A stretch of DNA of 64,000 nt from Delftia acidovorans (GTDB taxonomy: Bacteria > Pseudomonadota > Gammaproteobacteria > Burkholderiales > Burkholderiaceae_C), in assembly GCA_031286585.1 (NCBI GenBank), contig JAITUC010000054.1, positions 1-64,000 of the forward strand, in the 5' to 3' direction. The translations under genes were made by a program, and so were the position numbers. Below are positions 16,565 through 25,462 of this stretch, piece by piece (position 1 is the stretch's first letter; the number at the start of each line of letters is the position of its first letter). The notes under the pieces are model-generated. The model did no database searches. It was not told where the DNA came from and saw only the letters and a list, made by a program, of their open reading frames with translations.

Positions 16565-17767
16565 ATGCAGACACTCGACGCTCTGACCCGAGAAGCCCAG
16601 GCCCTGGCCACGGGCAGGGTCATCCCCATCCTTCCCGCCCCCACGGAAACCGCCGCCGAAGGCGAGGTGGCGCGCGCCCTGCAGATCTGCAACGCCTGCC
16701 GCTACTGCGAAGGCTTTTGCGCGGTCTTCCCGGCCATGACGCGGCGCCTGGAGTTCGGCAAGGCCGATGTGCACTACCTGGCCAACCTGTGCCACAACTG
16801 CGGCGCCTGCCTGCATGCCTGCCAGTACGCGCCGCCGCATGAATTCGCCATCAACATCCCCAAGGCCATGGCCGAGGTGCGCGGCCAGACCTATGCCGAC
16901 TATGCCTGGCCGCCCGCCCTGGGGCGCCTGTACCAGAGGAACGGACTCACGCTGTCGCTGGCACTGGCCGCAGGCCTGTCGCTGTTCCTGGTGCTGGCCG
17001 TGGCCCTGCAGGGCGGCCTGGGCCGGCTGTGGGGCGCCGACCTGGGCGCCAACTTCTACAACCTGTTCCCGCACAACCTGCTGGTGGGCATCTTCGCGCC
17101 CGTCTTCCTGTTCGTGGTGTTTGCGCTGGCCATGGGCGTGCGCCGCTTCTGGAAGGACGTCAAGCCCGCCACCGGCGGCGTGGACGTGGGCACGCCAGCG
17201 GCGGCCGAGGCCGCGCACGACGTGCTGCGCCTCAAATACCTGGACGGCGGCCACGGCGAGGGCTGCCACAACGAGGACGATGCCTACACCCTGAGCCGCA
17301 GGCGCTTGCACCACCTGACCTTCTACGGCTTTCTGCTGTGCTTTGCGGCCACGGCGCTGGCCACGGTCTACCACTACGTGTTCGGCTGGGCCGCGCCCTA
17401 CGAGTTTCCCAGCCTGCCCAAGCTGCTGGGCGCCGTGGGCGGCACCAGCCTCATGCTGGGCACGGCGGGCCTGTGGCGCCTGAACCGCAGGCGCCACCCG
17501 CTGCATGGCGACGCGCGCCAGAAGCCCATGGACCTGGGCTTCATCGCCCTGCTGTTCCTGGTCGCCGCCAGCGGCATGGCGCTGTGGCTGGGCCGCGGCA
17601 CGCCGGCCCTGGCCCTGCTGCTGTGCGTGCACCTGGGCGCGGTGATCGCCCTGTTCGCCACCCTGCCCTACGGCAAGTTCGCGCACGGCGTGTTCCGCAC
17701 GGCATCGCTGCTGCGCCACAACACCGAAAAGCGCCAGCCCAGCCCCATCGGGCTGGGCGCGGACTAG
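16565..17767 (+). CDS. tcuB: Tricarballylate utilisation Fe-S / membrane protein TcuB
   Basis: TcuB takes electrons from reduced TcuA and passes them to the membrane quinone pool. The 400-residue protein has two 4Fe-4S motifs near the N-terminus (CNACRYCEGFC and CHNCGACLHAC), then several hydrophobic helices from about 130 onward and conserved histidines in HHLTFYGFLLC and VYHYVFG. The length and order match the TcuB/CobZ C-terminal type. It is translated just after tcuA. Confidence 0.88.
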   Translation: MQTLDALTREAQALATGRVIPILPAPTETAAEGEVARALQICNACRYCEGFCAVFPAMTRRLEFGKADVHYLANLCHNCGACLHACQYAPPHEFAINIPKAMAEVRGQTYADYAWPPALGRLYQRNGLTLSLALAAGLSLFLVLAVALQGGLGRLWGADLGANFYNLFPHNLLVGIFAPVFLFVVFALAMGVRRFWKDVKPATGGVDVGTPAAAEAAHDVLRLKYLDGGHGEGCHNEDDAYTLSRRRLHHLTFYGFLLCFAATALATVYHYVFGWAAPYEFPSLPKLLGAVGGTSLMLGTAGLWRLNRRRHPLHGDARQKPMDLGFIALLFLVAASGMALWLGRGTPALALLLCVHLGAVIALFATLPYGKFAHGVFRTASLLRHNTEKRQPSPIGLGAD

Positions 17768-17809
17768 CCGCATCCGCCCCGATTCCCAGCCAATGACGGA
17801 GACAACCCC

Positions 17810-18790
17810 ATGATGAACAAGCGCAACTTCCTGCACGCCACCGCCCTGGCCGCCTCCCTGCTCGCCCTGGCCGCCAGCGCGCAGGCCCAGGACTTTCCTC
17901 CCAAAAAGCCCGTGTCCCTGGTCGTGGGCTTCGCGGCAGGCGGCGCCGCCGATGCGGCCGCGCGCCTGATCGCCAAGAAGCTGGGCGAAAACATCGGCCA
18001 GAGCGTGGTGGTGGAGAACAAGGGCGGCGCGGGCGGCAACATCGCCCACCAGCAGGTGGCCAACGCAGCGGCCGACGGCTCGGTGCTGCTGTTCGGCTCG
18101 GTGGGGCCGCTGACCATTGCGCCGCACCTGATGAAGCTGCCCTACGACCCCTTCAAGGACCTGGCGCCCATCTCGGGCGGCGTGAACTTTCCCAACGTGC
18201 TGGTGGTGCACAAGGGCGCGGGCGTGAAGACCCTGGCCGAGTTCGTGGCCAAGGCCAGGAAGAACCCGGGCACGGTGGACTACGCATCGACAGGCGCGGG
18301 CTCGGCCTCCCACCTGGCAGGCGAGCTGTTCAACCAGCGCGCCGGCATCGACATGGTGCATGTGCCCTACAAGGGCGGCGCGCCCGCGCTGCAGGATCTG
18401 CTGGGCGAGCGCGTGACCAGCTACTTCGCCGCGCCGCCCACGGCCCTGCCCCACATCGAGGCAGGCAAGCTGATCCCGCTGGCCACCACGGGGCTGACGC
18501 GCCCGGCGTACATGCCCGACATCCCCACGGTGGCCGAAGCGGGCTACCCGGGATTCGAGGCGCTCAACTGGTATGCCTTCGTGGCACCCGGCAAGACGCC
18601 CAAGCCGATGCTGGACCGCTGGAACACCGAGATCGTCAAGGTGCTGAACGATGCCGGCGTCAAGGAGGCGCTGAACAAGCACGGCCTCACGCCCCAGCCC
18701 ACCACGCGCGCCGAGTTCGCGGCCTTCATGAAGAAGGAGTACGACCAGTGGGGCAGGCTGGTGAAGGAGCGCAAGCTCACGGCGGAGTGA
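17810..18790 (+). CDS. Bug-type periplasmic binding protein linked to tcuAB
   Basis: The 326-residue exported protein has a signal at about 1-26 (ending SAQAQ), then FPPKKPVSLVVGFAAGGAADAAAR and MVHVPYKGGAPALQDLLGER. It occupies the position where enterobacterial tcu operons carry the TcuC permease, 42 bases after tcuB. The likely ligand is therefore tricarballylate or a similar tricarboxylate, taken up through a TctAB system not in this window. ATG at 17810 is followed immediately by a second ATG, and either could start translation after GGAGAC. Confidence 0.87.
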   Translation: MMNKRNFLHATALAASLLALAASAQAQDFPPKKPVSLVVGFAAGGAADAAARLIAKKLGENIGQSVVVENKGGAGGNIAHQQVANAAADGSVLLFGSVGPLTIAPHLMKLPYDPFKDLAPISGGVNFPNVLVVHKGAGVKTLAEFVAKARKNPGTVDYASTGAGSASHLAGELFNQRAGIDMVHVPYKGGAPALQDLLGERVTSYFAAPPTALPHIEAGKLIPLATTGLTRPAYMPDIPTVAEAGYPGFEALNWYAFVAPGKTPKPMLDRWNTEIVKVLNDAGVKEALNKHGLTPQPTTRAEFAAFMKKEYDQWGRLVKERKLTAE

Positions 18791-18805
18791 GCGGCTTGCA
18801 GGCGT

Positions 18806-19309
18806 TCAGAGCTTGATGGGCTTGCGTGCCACGGGGGCGGAAAAGCCCGCGCACAGGCGGTTCCAGACATTGATGCTGCCGATGGCATAGGTCAGCTCCA
18901 CCATCTCGCGCTCGCTGAAATGCGGGCGCAGCGCCTCGAAGTCCTGCTGCTCGGGGTGGGCCTGGCTCAGTCGCGTGCAGCGCTCGGCCCAGTTCAGGGC
19001 GGCGCGCTCGCGCCCGTCGTAGAAATCCACCTCGGGCCAGGTGACGATGCTGTTGATGCGCTGCAGGTCCTCGCCGCGGGACAGCAGTTCGCGCGTGTGC
19101 ATGTCCACGCAGAAGGCGCAGCCATTGATCTGCGAGACGCGCAGGAATACCAGCTCCAGCAACTGCACCCCCAGGCTGGACTGGTTGAGCAGCGCGTTGA
19201 TGCCGGCCTGGGCCCTGTACAGCTCGGGGGCGACGGCCTGGAAGTTCAGGCGCGGCGTGGGGGCGGCAAGAGGACGGGCGCCGGTGGCAGCGGAAGACGA
19301 AGCGGTCAT
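18806..19309 (-). CDS. AhpD-like carboxymuconolactone decarboxylase-family protein
   Basis: This 167-residue helical protein has C64-A-F-C67 and H71 (CAFCVDMH), the CxxC..H redox site of AhpD-type alkylhydroperoxidases. ATG at 19309 follows AAGGAG with 8 bases of spacing; an upstream in-frame GTG is less likely. It probably reduces peroxides using a thiol partner. It converges on the tcu-linked receptor gene, with 15 bases between the stops. It is not close enough to the next minus-strand gene (162 bases) to assume co-transcription. Confidence 0.83.
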   Translation of the reverse strand: MTASSSAATGARPLAAPTPRLNFQAVAPELYRAQAGINALLNQSSLGVQLLELVFLRVSQINGCAFCVDMHTRELLSRGEDLQRINSIVTWPEVDFYDGRERAALNWAERCTRLSQAHPEQQDFEALRPHFSEREMVELTYAIGSINVWNRLCAGFSAPVARKPIKL

Positions 19310-19471
19310 GGAAAACACTCCTTGAGGGATATGGCAGCCGGCCGGAATGGCTGGCCCATACCTTCAAGACGCGCGGGGCCTGCGCGTTGTGACAGCGTTG
19401 GCGAAAATCTTTTCGCAGCCCCCTTCCCCCCCTTCCTTATTCCCCCGTTTTTCGTTTCCCCCGGCTGGCGT

Positions 19472-20458
19472 TCAGTCCGCCACGATGCGCCGCTCCGTGG
19501 CGATCTTGCGGTACAGGGCATTCTCGGCCGCGATCTCGCGCGCGAAATCCTCGGGGCGGTTGCCGATCACGCGCGAGCCCGTGTCCTCGATCTGGCGGCG
19601 CACCTCGGGGCTGGCCAGCGCGCGCTGGGCGGCCGCATGCAGGCGCGCCACGATCTCGGGCGGCAGCCCCTTGGGGCCGTAGATGCCATAGAAGGCGCTG
19701 CGGTTGACAGGCTCCAGCCCCAGCTCCTTGAAGGTGGGCACCTGGGGCAGTTGGGCCAGGCGCTCGGGCGCGGCCACCGCCAGCGCGGTGAGCCGGCCGG
19801 CCTTGATGAAGGGCAGGGCCGAGGGCAGGTTGTCGAAGACGATGGGCACCTGGCCCGCCACCGCATCGTTGAGCGCCGGGCCCGAGCCCCGGTAGGGCAC
19901 GTGCGTGAGCGACAGCCCGGAGCGGCTGGACATCAGCTCCATCAGCATGTGGCCTATGGAGCCCGTGCCCGCCGTGCCGTAGGCATGCTTGCCGGGGTTC
20001 TTCTTCACCTCGTCCACGAAGGCCGCAAAGCTCTGCGCCTTGAAGCCTGGATGCACGGCCAGCACATTGGGCGTGGCCGCAATGTTGGTGATGGGCGTGA
20101 AATCGGTCAGCGGGTTGTAGGGCAGGCGCGCGTTGATGGCCGGGTTGGTGGCCGTGGTGGACACGGTGGCCACGCCCAGCGTGTAGCCGTCGGGCTGGGC
20201 GCGCGCGGCCTCGTGCGCGCCGATGGCGCCTCCGCCGCCGCCCTTGTTGTCCACCACCAGCGGCTGGCCCAGGGCCTCGGCCATGCGCGGCGCAATCGCG
20301 CGCGCCACGATGTCGGTGGTGCCGCCGGCCGCAAACGGCACGATCAGGCGCACGGGGCGCGTGGGATAGGCGCCGGCATCGGCCGCCATGGCGCCCGGTG
20401 CGGCGCCTGCGGCCAGCAGCAGGGCGCACAGGCTGCGGCGTGCAGTGAAATGGTTCAT
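19472..20458 (-). CDS. Bug-type periplasmic binding protein beside a hydroxyacid dehydrogenase
   Basis: The 328-residue protein has a signal of about 25 residues and the segments YPTRPVRLIVPFAAGGTTDIVAR, DNKGGGGGAIGAHEAAR and LTHVPYRGSGPALNDAVAGQ. It lies 51 bases downstream of the FMN-dependent dehydrogenase gene on the same strand, so the ligand may be a 2-hydroxy acid oxidised by that enzyme. ATG at 20458 starts a normal signal peptide. Confidence 0.86.
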   Translation of the reverse strand: MNHFTARRSLCALLLAAGAAPGAMAADAGAYPTRPVRLIVPFAAGGTTDIVARAIAPRMAEALGQPLVVDNKGGGGGAIGAHEAARAQPDGYTLGVATVSTTATNPAINARLPYNPLTDFTPITNIAATPNVLAVHPGFKAQSFAAFVDEVKKNPGKHAYGTAGTGSIGHMLMELMSSRSGLSLTHVPYRGSGPALNDAVAGQVPIVFDNLPSALPFIKAGRLTALAVAAPERLAQLPQVPTFKELGLEPVNRSAFYGIYGPKGLPPEIVARLHAAAQRALASPEVRRQIEDTGSRVIGNRPEDFAREIAAENALYRKIATERRIVAD

Positions 20459-20509
20459 GGAATGTCTCCTGGGAATGGCTGTGTTTTGAACGGACGGTGG
20501 AGGTTTCTG

Positions 20510-21745
20510 TCAGGCCGGTGCGCGTCGCACGATGTGCGTGCGGTCCAGCCCGCCGCAGGCGTTGACGCCCAGCATGGCCAGGTTGCGGTCCACCTCGTCG
20601 CGCAGCAGGCCGATGGCATGCAGCACGCCGGCCTCCCCGCCCACGGCGGCGGCATAGTTGAAGGGCCGCCCCACCAGCACCATGCGCGCGCCCAGCGCCA
20701 CGGCCTTGAGCACATCGGAGCCGCGCCGGAAGCCCCCGTCGATCAGCACGGGATAGTCCGGCCCCACAGCCGCCACCACGTCCTCAAGAATGCGCATGGC
20801 CGACACCGCGCCGTCGAGCTGCCGCCCGCCATGGTTGGACAGCACGATGCCGTCGGCCCCCACGCGCCGCGCCTGCAGCGCGTCCTCCACGCTGAGCACG
20901 CCCTTGATGACCAGCGGCCCCTTCCAGCGGCGGCGGATGGCCTCGATGTGGCGCCAGCTCAGGTGGTCGCGTGCCGAGAAATCGCGCAGCACGCTGGACG
21001 ACATGATGGGCGCGCCGCGCGTGGCAAAGGAATTCTCGAAATGCGGCATGCCGTGGCGCAGCAGCGTGCGCAGGAAGGTGCCCGCCACCCAGCCCGGGCG
21101 CACCATGCCGTCCCAGGCCAGGCGCAGGCTGGGCTTGAGCGGCGTGGAAAAGCCTGTGCGAATGTTGTTCTCGCGGTTGGCGGAGATCGGTATGTCCACC
21201 GTCACCACCAGGGTGCGAAAGCCTGCGCGCTCCACGCGGTCGATCAGCGCGTCGATGCGGGCCTGGTCCCCGGGGATATAGGCCTGGAACCAGGTGGCCG
21301 GGCTCTCGCGCGCCACCTCCTCCATGGGGATCAGCGAAGTGCCGCTCATCACCGACACGATGCCCGCGCGCTGCGCCGCGCGGGCCAGCACCAGATCGCC
21401 CCGGTAGGTGGACAGCGCATTGATGCCCATGGGCGCAATGCCGAAGGGGCTGGCATAGCGCTCGCCGAACAGCTCCACGGCCTGCGAGCGCTGCGACACA
21501 TCGGCCAGCACGCGCGTGGTCAGGCCCCATTCACCGAACACCTCGCGGTTGTCGCGCAGCGAGGCGTTGTCCTCGGCCGCCCCGGCGATGTAGCCGAAGA
21601 TGGGCCGGGGCAGCCTGCGGCGCGCAGCCTCCTCGAAATCATGCAGCGACAGCATGCGGCGCAGCACGGCCGGGGCGCGCGGCGCAGGCAGGGCGGGTGC
21701 CGAAGGCGTGGACGCAGAGGAAGAGGAAGAAGCGATGGCGGCCAT
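20510..21745 (-). CDS. FMN-dependent alpha-hydroxy acid dehydrogenase (LldD / mandelate dehydrogenase family)
   Basis: The 411-residue TIM-barrel flavoprotein has the family signature SNHGGRQLDG with catalytic H305 and substrate-binding R308, plus K281 contacting FMN. It oxidises an (S)-2-hydroxy acid to the 2-oxo acid; lactate, glycolate or mandelate are possible, and sequence alone does not decide. The N-terminal 25 residues are Ser/Ala/Pro-rich and unusual. The start at 21745 has GAGGT upstream; an in-frame ATG at 21799 has no ribosome site. It diverges from a LysR gene. Confidence 0.87.
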   Translation of the reverse strand: MAAIASSSSSASTPSAPALPAPRAPAVLRRMLSLHDFEEAARRRLPRPIFGYIAGAAEDNASLRDNREVFGEWGLTTRVLADVSQRSQAVELFGERYASPFGIAPMGINALSTYRGDLVLARAAQRAGIVSVMSGTSLIPMEEVARESPATWFQAYIPGDQARIDALIDRVERAGFRTLVVTVDIPISANRENNIRTGFSTPLKPSLRLAWDGMVRPGWVAGTFLRTLLRHGMPHFENSFATRGAPIMSSSVLRDFSARDHLSWRHIEAIRRRWKGPLVIKGVLSVEDALQARRVGADGIVLSNHGGRQLDGAVSAMRILEDVVAAVGPDYPVLIDGGFRRGSDVLKAVALGARMVLVGRPFNYAAAVGGEAGVLHAIGLLRDEVDRNLAMLGVNACGGLDRTHIVRRAPA

Positions 21746-21855
21746 GGAGCGGACCTCGGAATGTTCAGGAACCGGCGCCACTGTAGGCCGCGCATCCATT
21801 GAATGAAAGCGGATTATTTAGAATGCACTTGTTCGCTTTTTGCCAATGAAAACCC

Positions 21856-22773
21856 ATGCCCACCCCCTCGGTCAAGCAGCTCGAAGCCTTCTGGTGGGCC
21901 GCCACCTGCAGCAACTTCGCCACGGCAGCGCAGCGCGTGCACCTGTCCGTGTCCTCGCTGTCCAAGCGCATCACGGAACTGGAATCCGCGCTGGGCCAGC
22001 CGCTGTTCGACCGCAGCGGCCACCGCGCCGTGCTCACCGACGCCGGCCAGCGCCTGCTGCCCGCCGCGCTGGAGGTGCTCAACGCCATGGCCGCGCTGGG
22101 CCAGGCCCTGGACACGCGCGAGGCGCTGGCCGGGCATTGCCGCTTCGGCGTGGGCGACCTGTCGGCGCTGACCTGGCTGCCGGCCTTCGTGGCCGCCGTG
22201 CGCCAGGCCCATCCGCAACTGTTGCTGGAGCCTTATGTGGACGTGGGCGGCGTGCTGGAGCAGCGCCTGGACGACGGCGAGCTGGACTTTGCCGTCATCG
22301 CGGGCCGCTCCTCGCGCAGCAGCCTGCTGTCCCGCCCCGTGGGCGCCGCGCAATTCGCCTGGGCCGTGGCGCCGGGCCTGGCAGGCGCAGGCCGCCTGGG
22401 CGCCACGGCCCTGCTGCAGCGCCATGCACTGGTCACCCTGCCCCCGCAGGCCGGCACCACGCGCCTGCTGGACGACTGGCTGCTCGCCCAGGGCGCCAGC
22501 GTGCGCGAACGCATCCTGTGCAACAGCTGGGGCGCCGTGGCCGGCATGCTGCGTGCCGGCCTGGGCGTGGGCTTCCTGCCCACCGGCTGGATCGCCGCCC
22601 TGGGCCTGCGCGCCGTCGGGGGCGCCCATCCCAAGGCCGCACTCGCGCCCCTGCACTACGCCTTCCAATGGCGGCGCGGCGACGCGCGCGCCCTGATCCC
22701 CGCCATGCAGCAGCTGGCGCAGGCGCAGGTGGATTTCACGGTGATGCCGGGGTTGGTGGGTGCAGGGCGATGA
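21856..22773 (+). CDS. LysR-family regulator, probable regulator of the hydroxyacid genes
   Basis: The 305-residue protein has a winged helix at about 5-62 (including LSVSSLSKRITELESALG) and an effector domain. It diverges from the dehydrogenase-receptor pair, with 110 bases between starts, the usual LysR arrangement. The intergenic region is AT-richer than its surroundings around 21805-21850. The effector is presumably the hydroxy acid. Confidence 0.87.
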   Translation: MPTPSVKQLEAFWWAATCSNFATAAQRVHLSVSSLSKRITELESALGQPLFDRSGHRAVLTDAGQRLLPAALEVLNAMAALGQALDTREALAGHCRFGVGDLSALTWLPAFVAAVRQAHPQLLLEPYVDVGGVLEQRLDDGELDFAVIAGRSSRSSLLSRPVGAAQFAWAVAPGLAGAGRLGATALLQRHALVTLPPQAGTTRLLDDWLLAQGASVRERILCNSWGAVAGMLRAGLGVGFLPTGWIAALGLRAVGGAHPKAALAPLHYAFQWRRGDARALIPAMQQLAQAQVDFTVMPGLVGAGR

Positions 22774-22859
22774 AGGCAAGACAGCGGCCTGTCCCTCATT
22801 CCCGGGGTGTGCCCATGATCACGAACCGACGCGACCGGTTTTCCACACGGTCAATCCCC

Positions 22860-22875
22860 ACTTTGCGGGCAAAGT
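22860..22875. promoter_or_regulatory. Inverted repeat in front of the Xre gene
   Basis: ACTTTGC and GCAAAGT flank a 2-base centre, ending 16 bases before the ATG of the Xre-type gene. The size and position suit an autoregulatory operator of a Cro/C1-like repressor. Confidence 0.5.
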
Positions 22876-22891
22876 TCTGCACACTCGCCCA

Positions 22892-23155
22892 ATGCCTGAA
22901 AGCTCCCTCAATCAGATCCTTGCCGACAACCTGGCGCTCCACATGGAGAAAAGGGGCTTGAAGCAAATGGCGCTGGCCAAGAAATGCGGGGTGGGCCAGA
23001 CAACGATCAGCCTGTATCTGAGCCCGGATCGGCGCAAGCCGGGCAAGGATGGCAAGGCCGGCTCCGCCAAGCTCACCGAAGTGGAGATGCTGGCAAGGGC
23101 CCTGGAAGTGGAGCCATGGGAATTGCTGCGGCCAGCCCGCAGCGGCAATCCGTGA
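22892..23155 (+). CDS. Small Xre-family helix-turn-helix protein
   Basis: The 87-residue protein is essentially one Cro/C1-type HTH (about 10-75). ALAKKCGVGQTTISLYL is the helix-turn-helix, and EMLARALEVEPWELLRP is the closing helix motif. The basic insert DRRKPGKDGKAG lies in the middle. ATG at 22892 follows an inverted repeat. There is no toxin, integrase or phage gene beside it, so it looks like a solitary regulator, perhaps a remnant of a mobile element. Confidence 0.82.
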   Translation: MPESSLNQILADNLALHMEKRGLKQMALAKKCGVGQTTISLYLSPDRRKPGKDGKAGSAKLTEVEMLARALEVEPWELLRPARSGNP

Positions 23156-23248
23156 GCGCACCAGGCAACGACAGCGACGTGATACACGTCGGCAACACTG
23201 CGCAGCAAGACACTGCCGGCGCGCACTGAGCCAGCCGAGGCTCCGAGC

Positions 23249-24283
23249 CTATGGTGTGGGAAGCGCTCCCTCCCCCCACTCCACCAACTGCGGCCGCACC
23301 TGCACCACCTGCCCAGCGCGCAGGCCTTCTCCGTCGATGGCGCGGAAGGCCTCGGCCATCAGGCCTTCGACGTTCTGGCGCACCATGTGGACCGGAAAGC
23401 GCAGGCATTCGGCATAGGGGTCCCAGTCGTAGCTGCCAAAGCTGCATTGCGCCAGTTCCGCATCGGGCAGTGCGCGCAGGAAGCGGATGGCGCCCTGCAG
23501 CGTGATGCCCGATGAGAACAGCAGGGCGCGCGGCAGGCCGCCCAGGCGCTGGTAGAGCGCAGCCATGGCAAGGCGGGCCGCTTCGGGGTCGTAGCCGCAG
23601 CAGACGATGTGCTCGTCCGCCACCGGCGTGTGGGGCGCCAGGGCTTCGCGAAAGCCGGCCAGGCGCTGCTCGGTGGCGTACTCCTTGCGGATGCCGCCGA
23701 GAAAGCAGATGGCATCCTGCGGCGCACCTGCCGGGGGCCTGGAGCGCGCCAGCAGCAGGCGCGTGAGTTCGGCCGCGCCCCAGCGGTTGTCACTGGTGAC
23801 GGAGGGCGCCTTTTTCCCGGGCAGGTCCACGTTGACATGGCGCACGCCGGCTTGGCGGCATTCGGCGCTGACGGCGTCGGGCCGGGTGGCGCCCGTGACG
23901 ATGAGGTGCTCCACGCGAAAGGCGATCAGCGAGCGCACGGTCTCCACTTCCAGCGCGCCGTCGCGCAGCGTGCTGACCACCAGCGGGCACAGGCCGCGCG
24001 CGTGGGCCAGGCGTTCGAAGGCCTGGGACAGCGCGCCGAAGAAGCGGTCTTCGTGCGTGGGAATCACCATGCCGATCAGCCCCGAGCGCTGGCGGCGCAG
24101 GCCGCTGGCCTGGCGGTTGACGGCAAAGCTGTGTTCCTGGGCGAGTTGCTGCACGCGGCGCGCGGTCTCCTCGCTGATGCGCCGCGACTGCCAGCTGCCG
24201 TTGAGGATGGCGCTGACCGTCGAGGCCGAGGTGCCGGCCAGTTCGGCCAGGTCGTAGATGGTGGAGGTTCGGGGGCGGTTCAC
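23249..24283 (-). CDS. LacI-family repressor of the sugar operon
   Basis: The 344-residue protein has an N-terminal LacI HTH (TIYDLAELAGTSASTVSAILNG, about 7-28) and hinge, followed by a sugar-binding domain (about 65-335). The likely start is the GTG at 24283, which puts the HTH at the usual position; an ATG at 24400 would add 39 atypical residues. It diverges from a sugar ABC operon with a LacI-type palindrome at 24421-24444. The inducer is probably the transported sugar or its phosphate. Confidence 0.88.
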   Translation of the reverse strand: MNRPRTSTIYDLAELAGTSASTVSAILNGSWQSRRISEETARRVQQLAQEHSFAVNRQASGLRRQRSGLIGMVIPTHEDRFFGALSQAFERLAHARGLCPLVVSTLRDGALEVETVRSLIAFRVEHLIVTGATRPDAVSAECRQAGVRHVNVDLPGKKAPSVTSDNRWGAAELTRLLLARSRPPAGAPQDAICFLGGIRKEYATEQRLAGFREALAPHTPVADEHIVCCGYDPEAARLAMAALYQRLGGLPRALLFSSGITLQGAIRFLRALPDAELAQCSFGSYDWDPYAECLRFPVHMVRQNVEGLMAEAFRAIDGEGLRAGQVVQVRPQLVEWGEGALPTP

Positions 24284-24416
24284 GGTGCTCTGCAGGGGTT
24301 GGGGCGGGAGCGCTCGGCGGCCATCGTAGCCGCTGCGGCTGCGATTCGTGCGGACCGGCACCGGCACGCAGCAGCGGCCCGGGAAATCCCGCATCGGCAA
24401 TGGAAGTCCATCTGTC

Positions 24417-24444
24417 TATAGTTTGCGCAATCGATTGTGCAAAC
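24417..24444 (+). promoter_or_regulatory. LacI-type operator and -10 region of the sugar operon
   Basis: The 24 bases 24421-24444 form an almost perfect palindrome (two mismatched positions). The arms are GTTTGCGCAAT and ATTGTGCAAAC around a central CG, the usual shape of LacI-family operators. A TATAGT (24417-24422) touches its left edge and may be the -10 hexamer; no good -35 is visible. The operator ends 15 bases before the binding-protein ATG, so a bound repressor would block transcription. Confidence 0.8.
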
Positions 24445-24459
24445 AGAGGGAGGAGCGCC

Positions 24460-25449
24460 ATGTTCCATGGATTCAGCCGGTTCTCGAGGGCACTGCTGGC
24501 CTGCACCCTGGCGGTGCTGGCGGGCGCGGCCGGTGCCGAGGATGTGTCGGTGGTGGCCAAGGTGGGAGGCATTCCGTGGTTCAACGCCATGGAGACCGGC
24601 ATCCGCAAGGCAGGCCGCGAGCTGGGCATCTCCAGCGGCATGGTCGGCCCCACCGAGGCCGATGCCGCCCAGCAGGTGCGCGCGGTCGAGGACCTGATCG
24701 CGCGCCGCAGCAAGGTCATCGCCGTGGTGCCCAATGACGCCAGGGCGCTGGAGCCCGTGTTCCGGCGTGCGCGCAGCGCGGGCATCAAGGTGCTCACGCA
24801 CGAGTCGCCCGACCAGAAGGGCGCGGACTGGAACATTGAGCTGAGCAGCGTCGCGGGCTTCGGCGAGCGCCACATGGACAGCCTGGCCAAGGCCATGGGC
24901 GGCGAAGGCAAGTACGTGGTCTTCGTGGGCTCGCTGACCGTGCCGCTGCACAACGCCTGGGCCGATGCGGCCATCGCCCACCAGAAGAAGCAGTGGCCGA
25001 AGATGCAGCTGGTGTCAGAACGCTTCGGCGTGGCCGAGAGCCTGGACGACTCCTACCGCAGCGCCCAGGACCTGATGCGCGCCCACCCCGACCTCAAGGG
25101 CTTTCTGGCCTTCGGCAGCCAGGGCCCCATTGGCGCGGGCCGCGCGGTGGCCGATGCGCGCAAAGCCGACCGCATTGCCGTGGTGGGCTCGTTCTCCCCG
25201 GGCCAGGGTGCGAAACTGGTGCGCGACGGCGTGATCCGCGAGGGCTTCATCTGGAACCCCGCGCTGGCCGGCGAGGTGATCGTGCACGTGGGCAAGATGC
25301 TGATCGACGGCCGCGAGCCCACGGACGGCATGGAGATACCGGGCCTGGGCAAGGTCCAGGTGGACCGCGAGCGCCGCAACATCCAGGGACAGAAGCTGGA
25401 GCCGATCAACCGGCAGACCATAGACCGGCTGGTCGGCCTGGGCCTGTGA
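24460..25449 (+). CDS. Sugar ABC transporter periplasmic binding protein (CUT2 type)
   Basis: The 329-residue protein has a signal peptide at about 1-29 (ending GAAGAED) and a type I periplasmic binding fold like the ribose, rhamnose and autoinducer-2 receptors (DVSVVAKVGGIPWFNAMETGIRKAG). Expected substrates are pentoses, hexoses or ketoses. ATG at 24460 follows GGGAGGAG. It is the first gene of an operon with tight spacing through the kinase gene at 30521. Confidence 0.9.
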   Translation: MFHGFSRFSRALLACTLAVLAGAAGAEDVSVVAKVGGIPWFNAMETGIRKAGRELGISSGMVGPTEADAAQQVRAVEDLIARRSKVIAVVPNDARALEPVFRRARSAGIKVLTHESPDQKGADWNIELSSVAGFGERHMDSLAKAMGGEGKYVVFVGSLTVPLHNAWADAAIAHQKKQWPKMQLVSERFGVAESLDDSYRSAQDLMRAHPDLKGFLAFGSQGPIGAGRAVADARKADRIAVVGSFSPGQGAKLVRDGVIREGFIWNPALAGEVIVHVGKMLIDGREPTDGMEIPGLGKVQVDRERRNIQGQKLEPINRQTIDRLVGLGL

Positions 25450-25462
25450 GCCGGGCGCTGCC

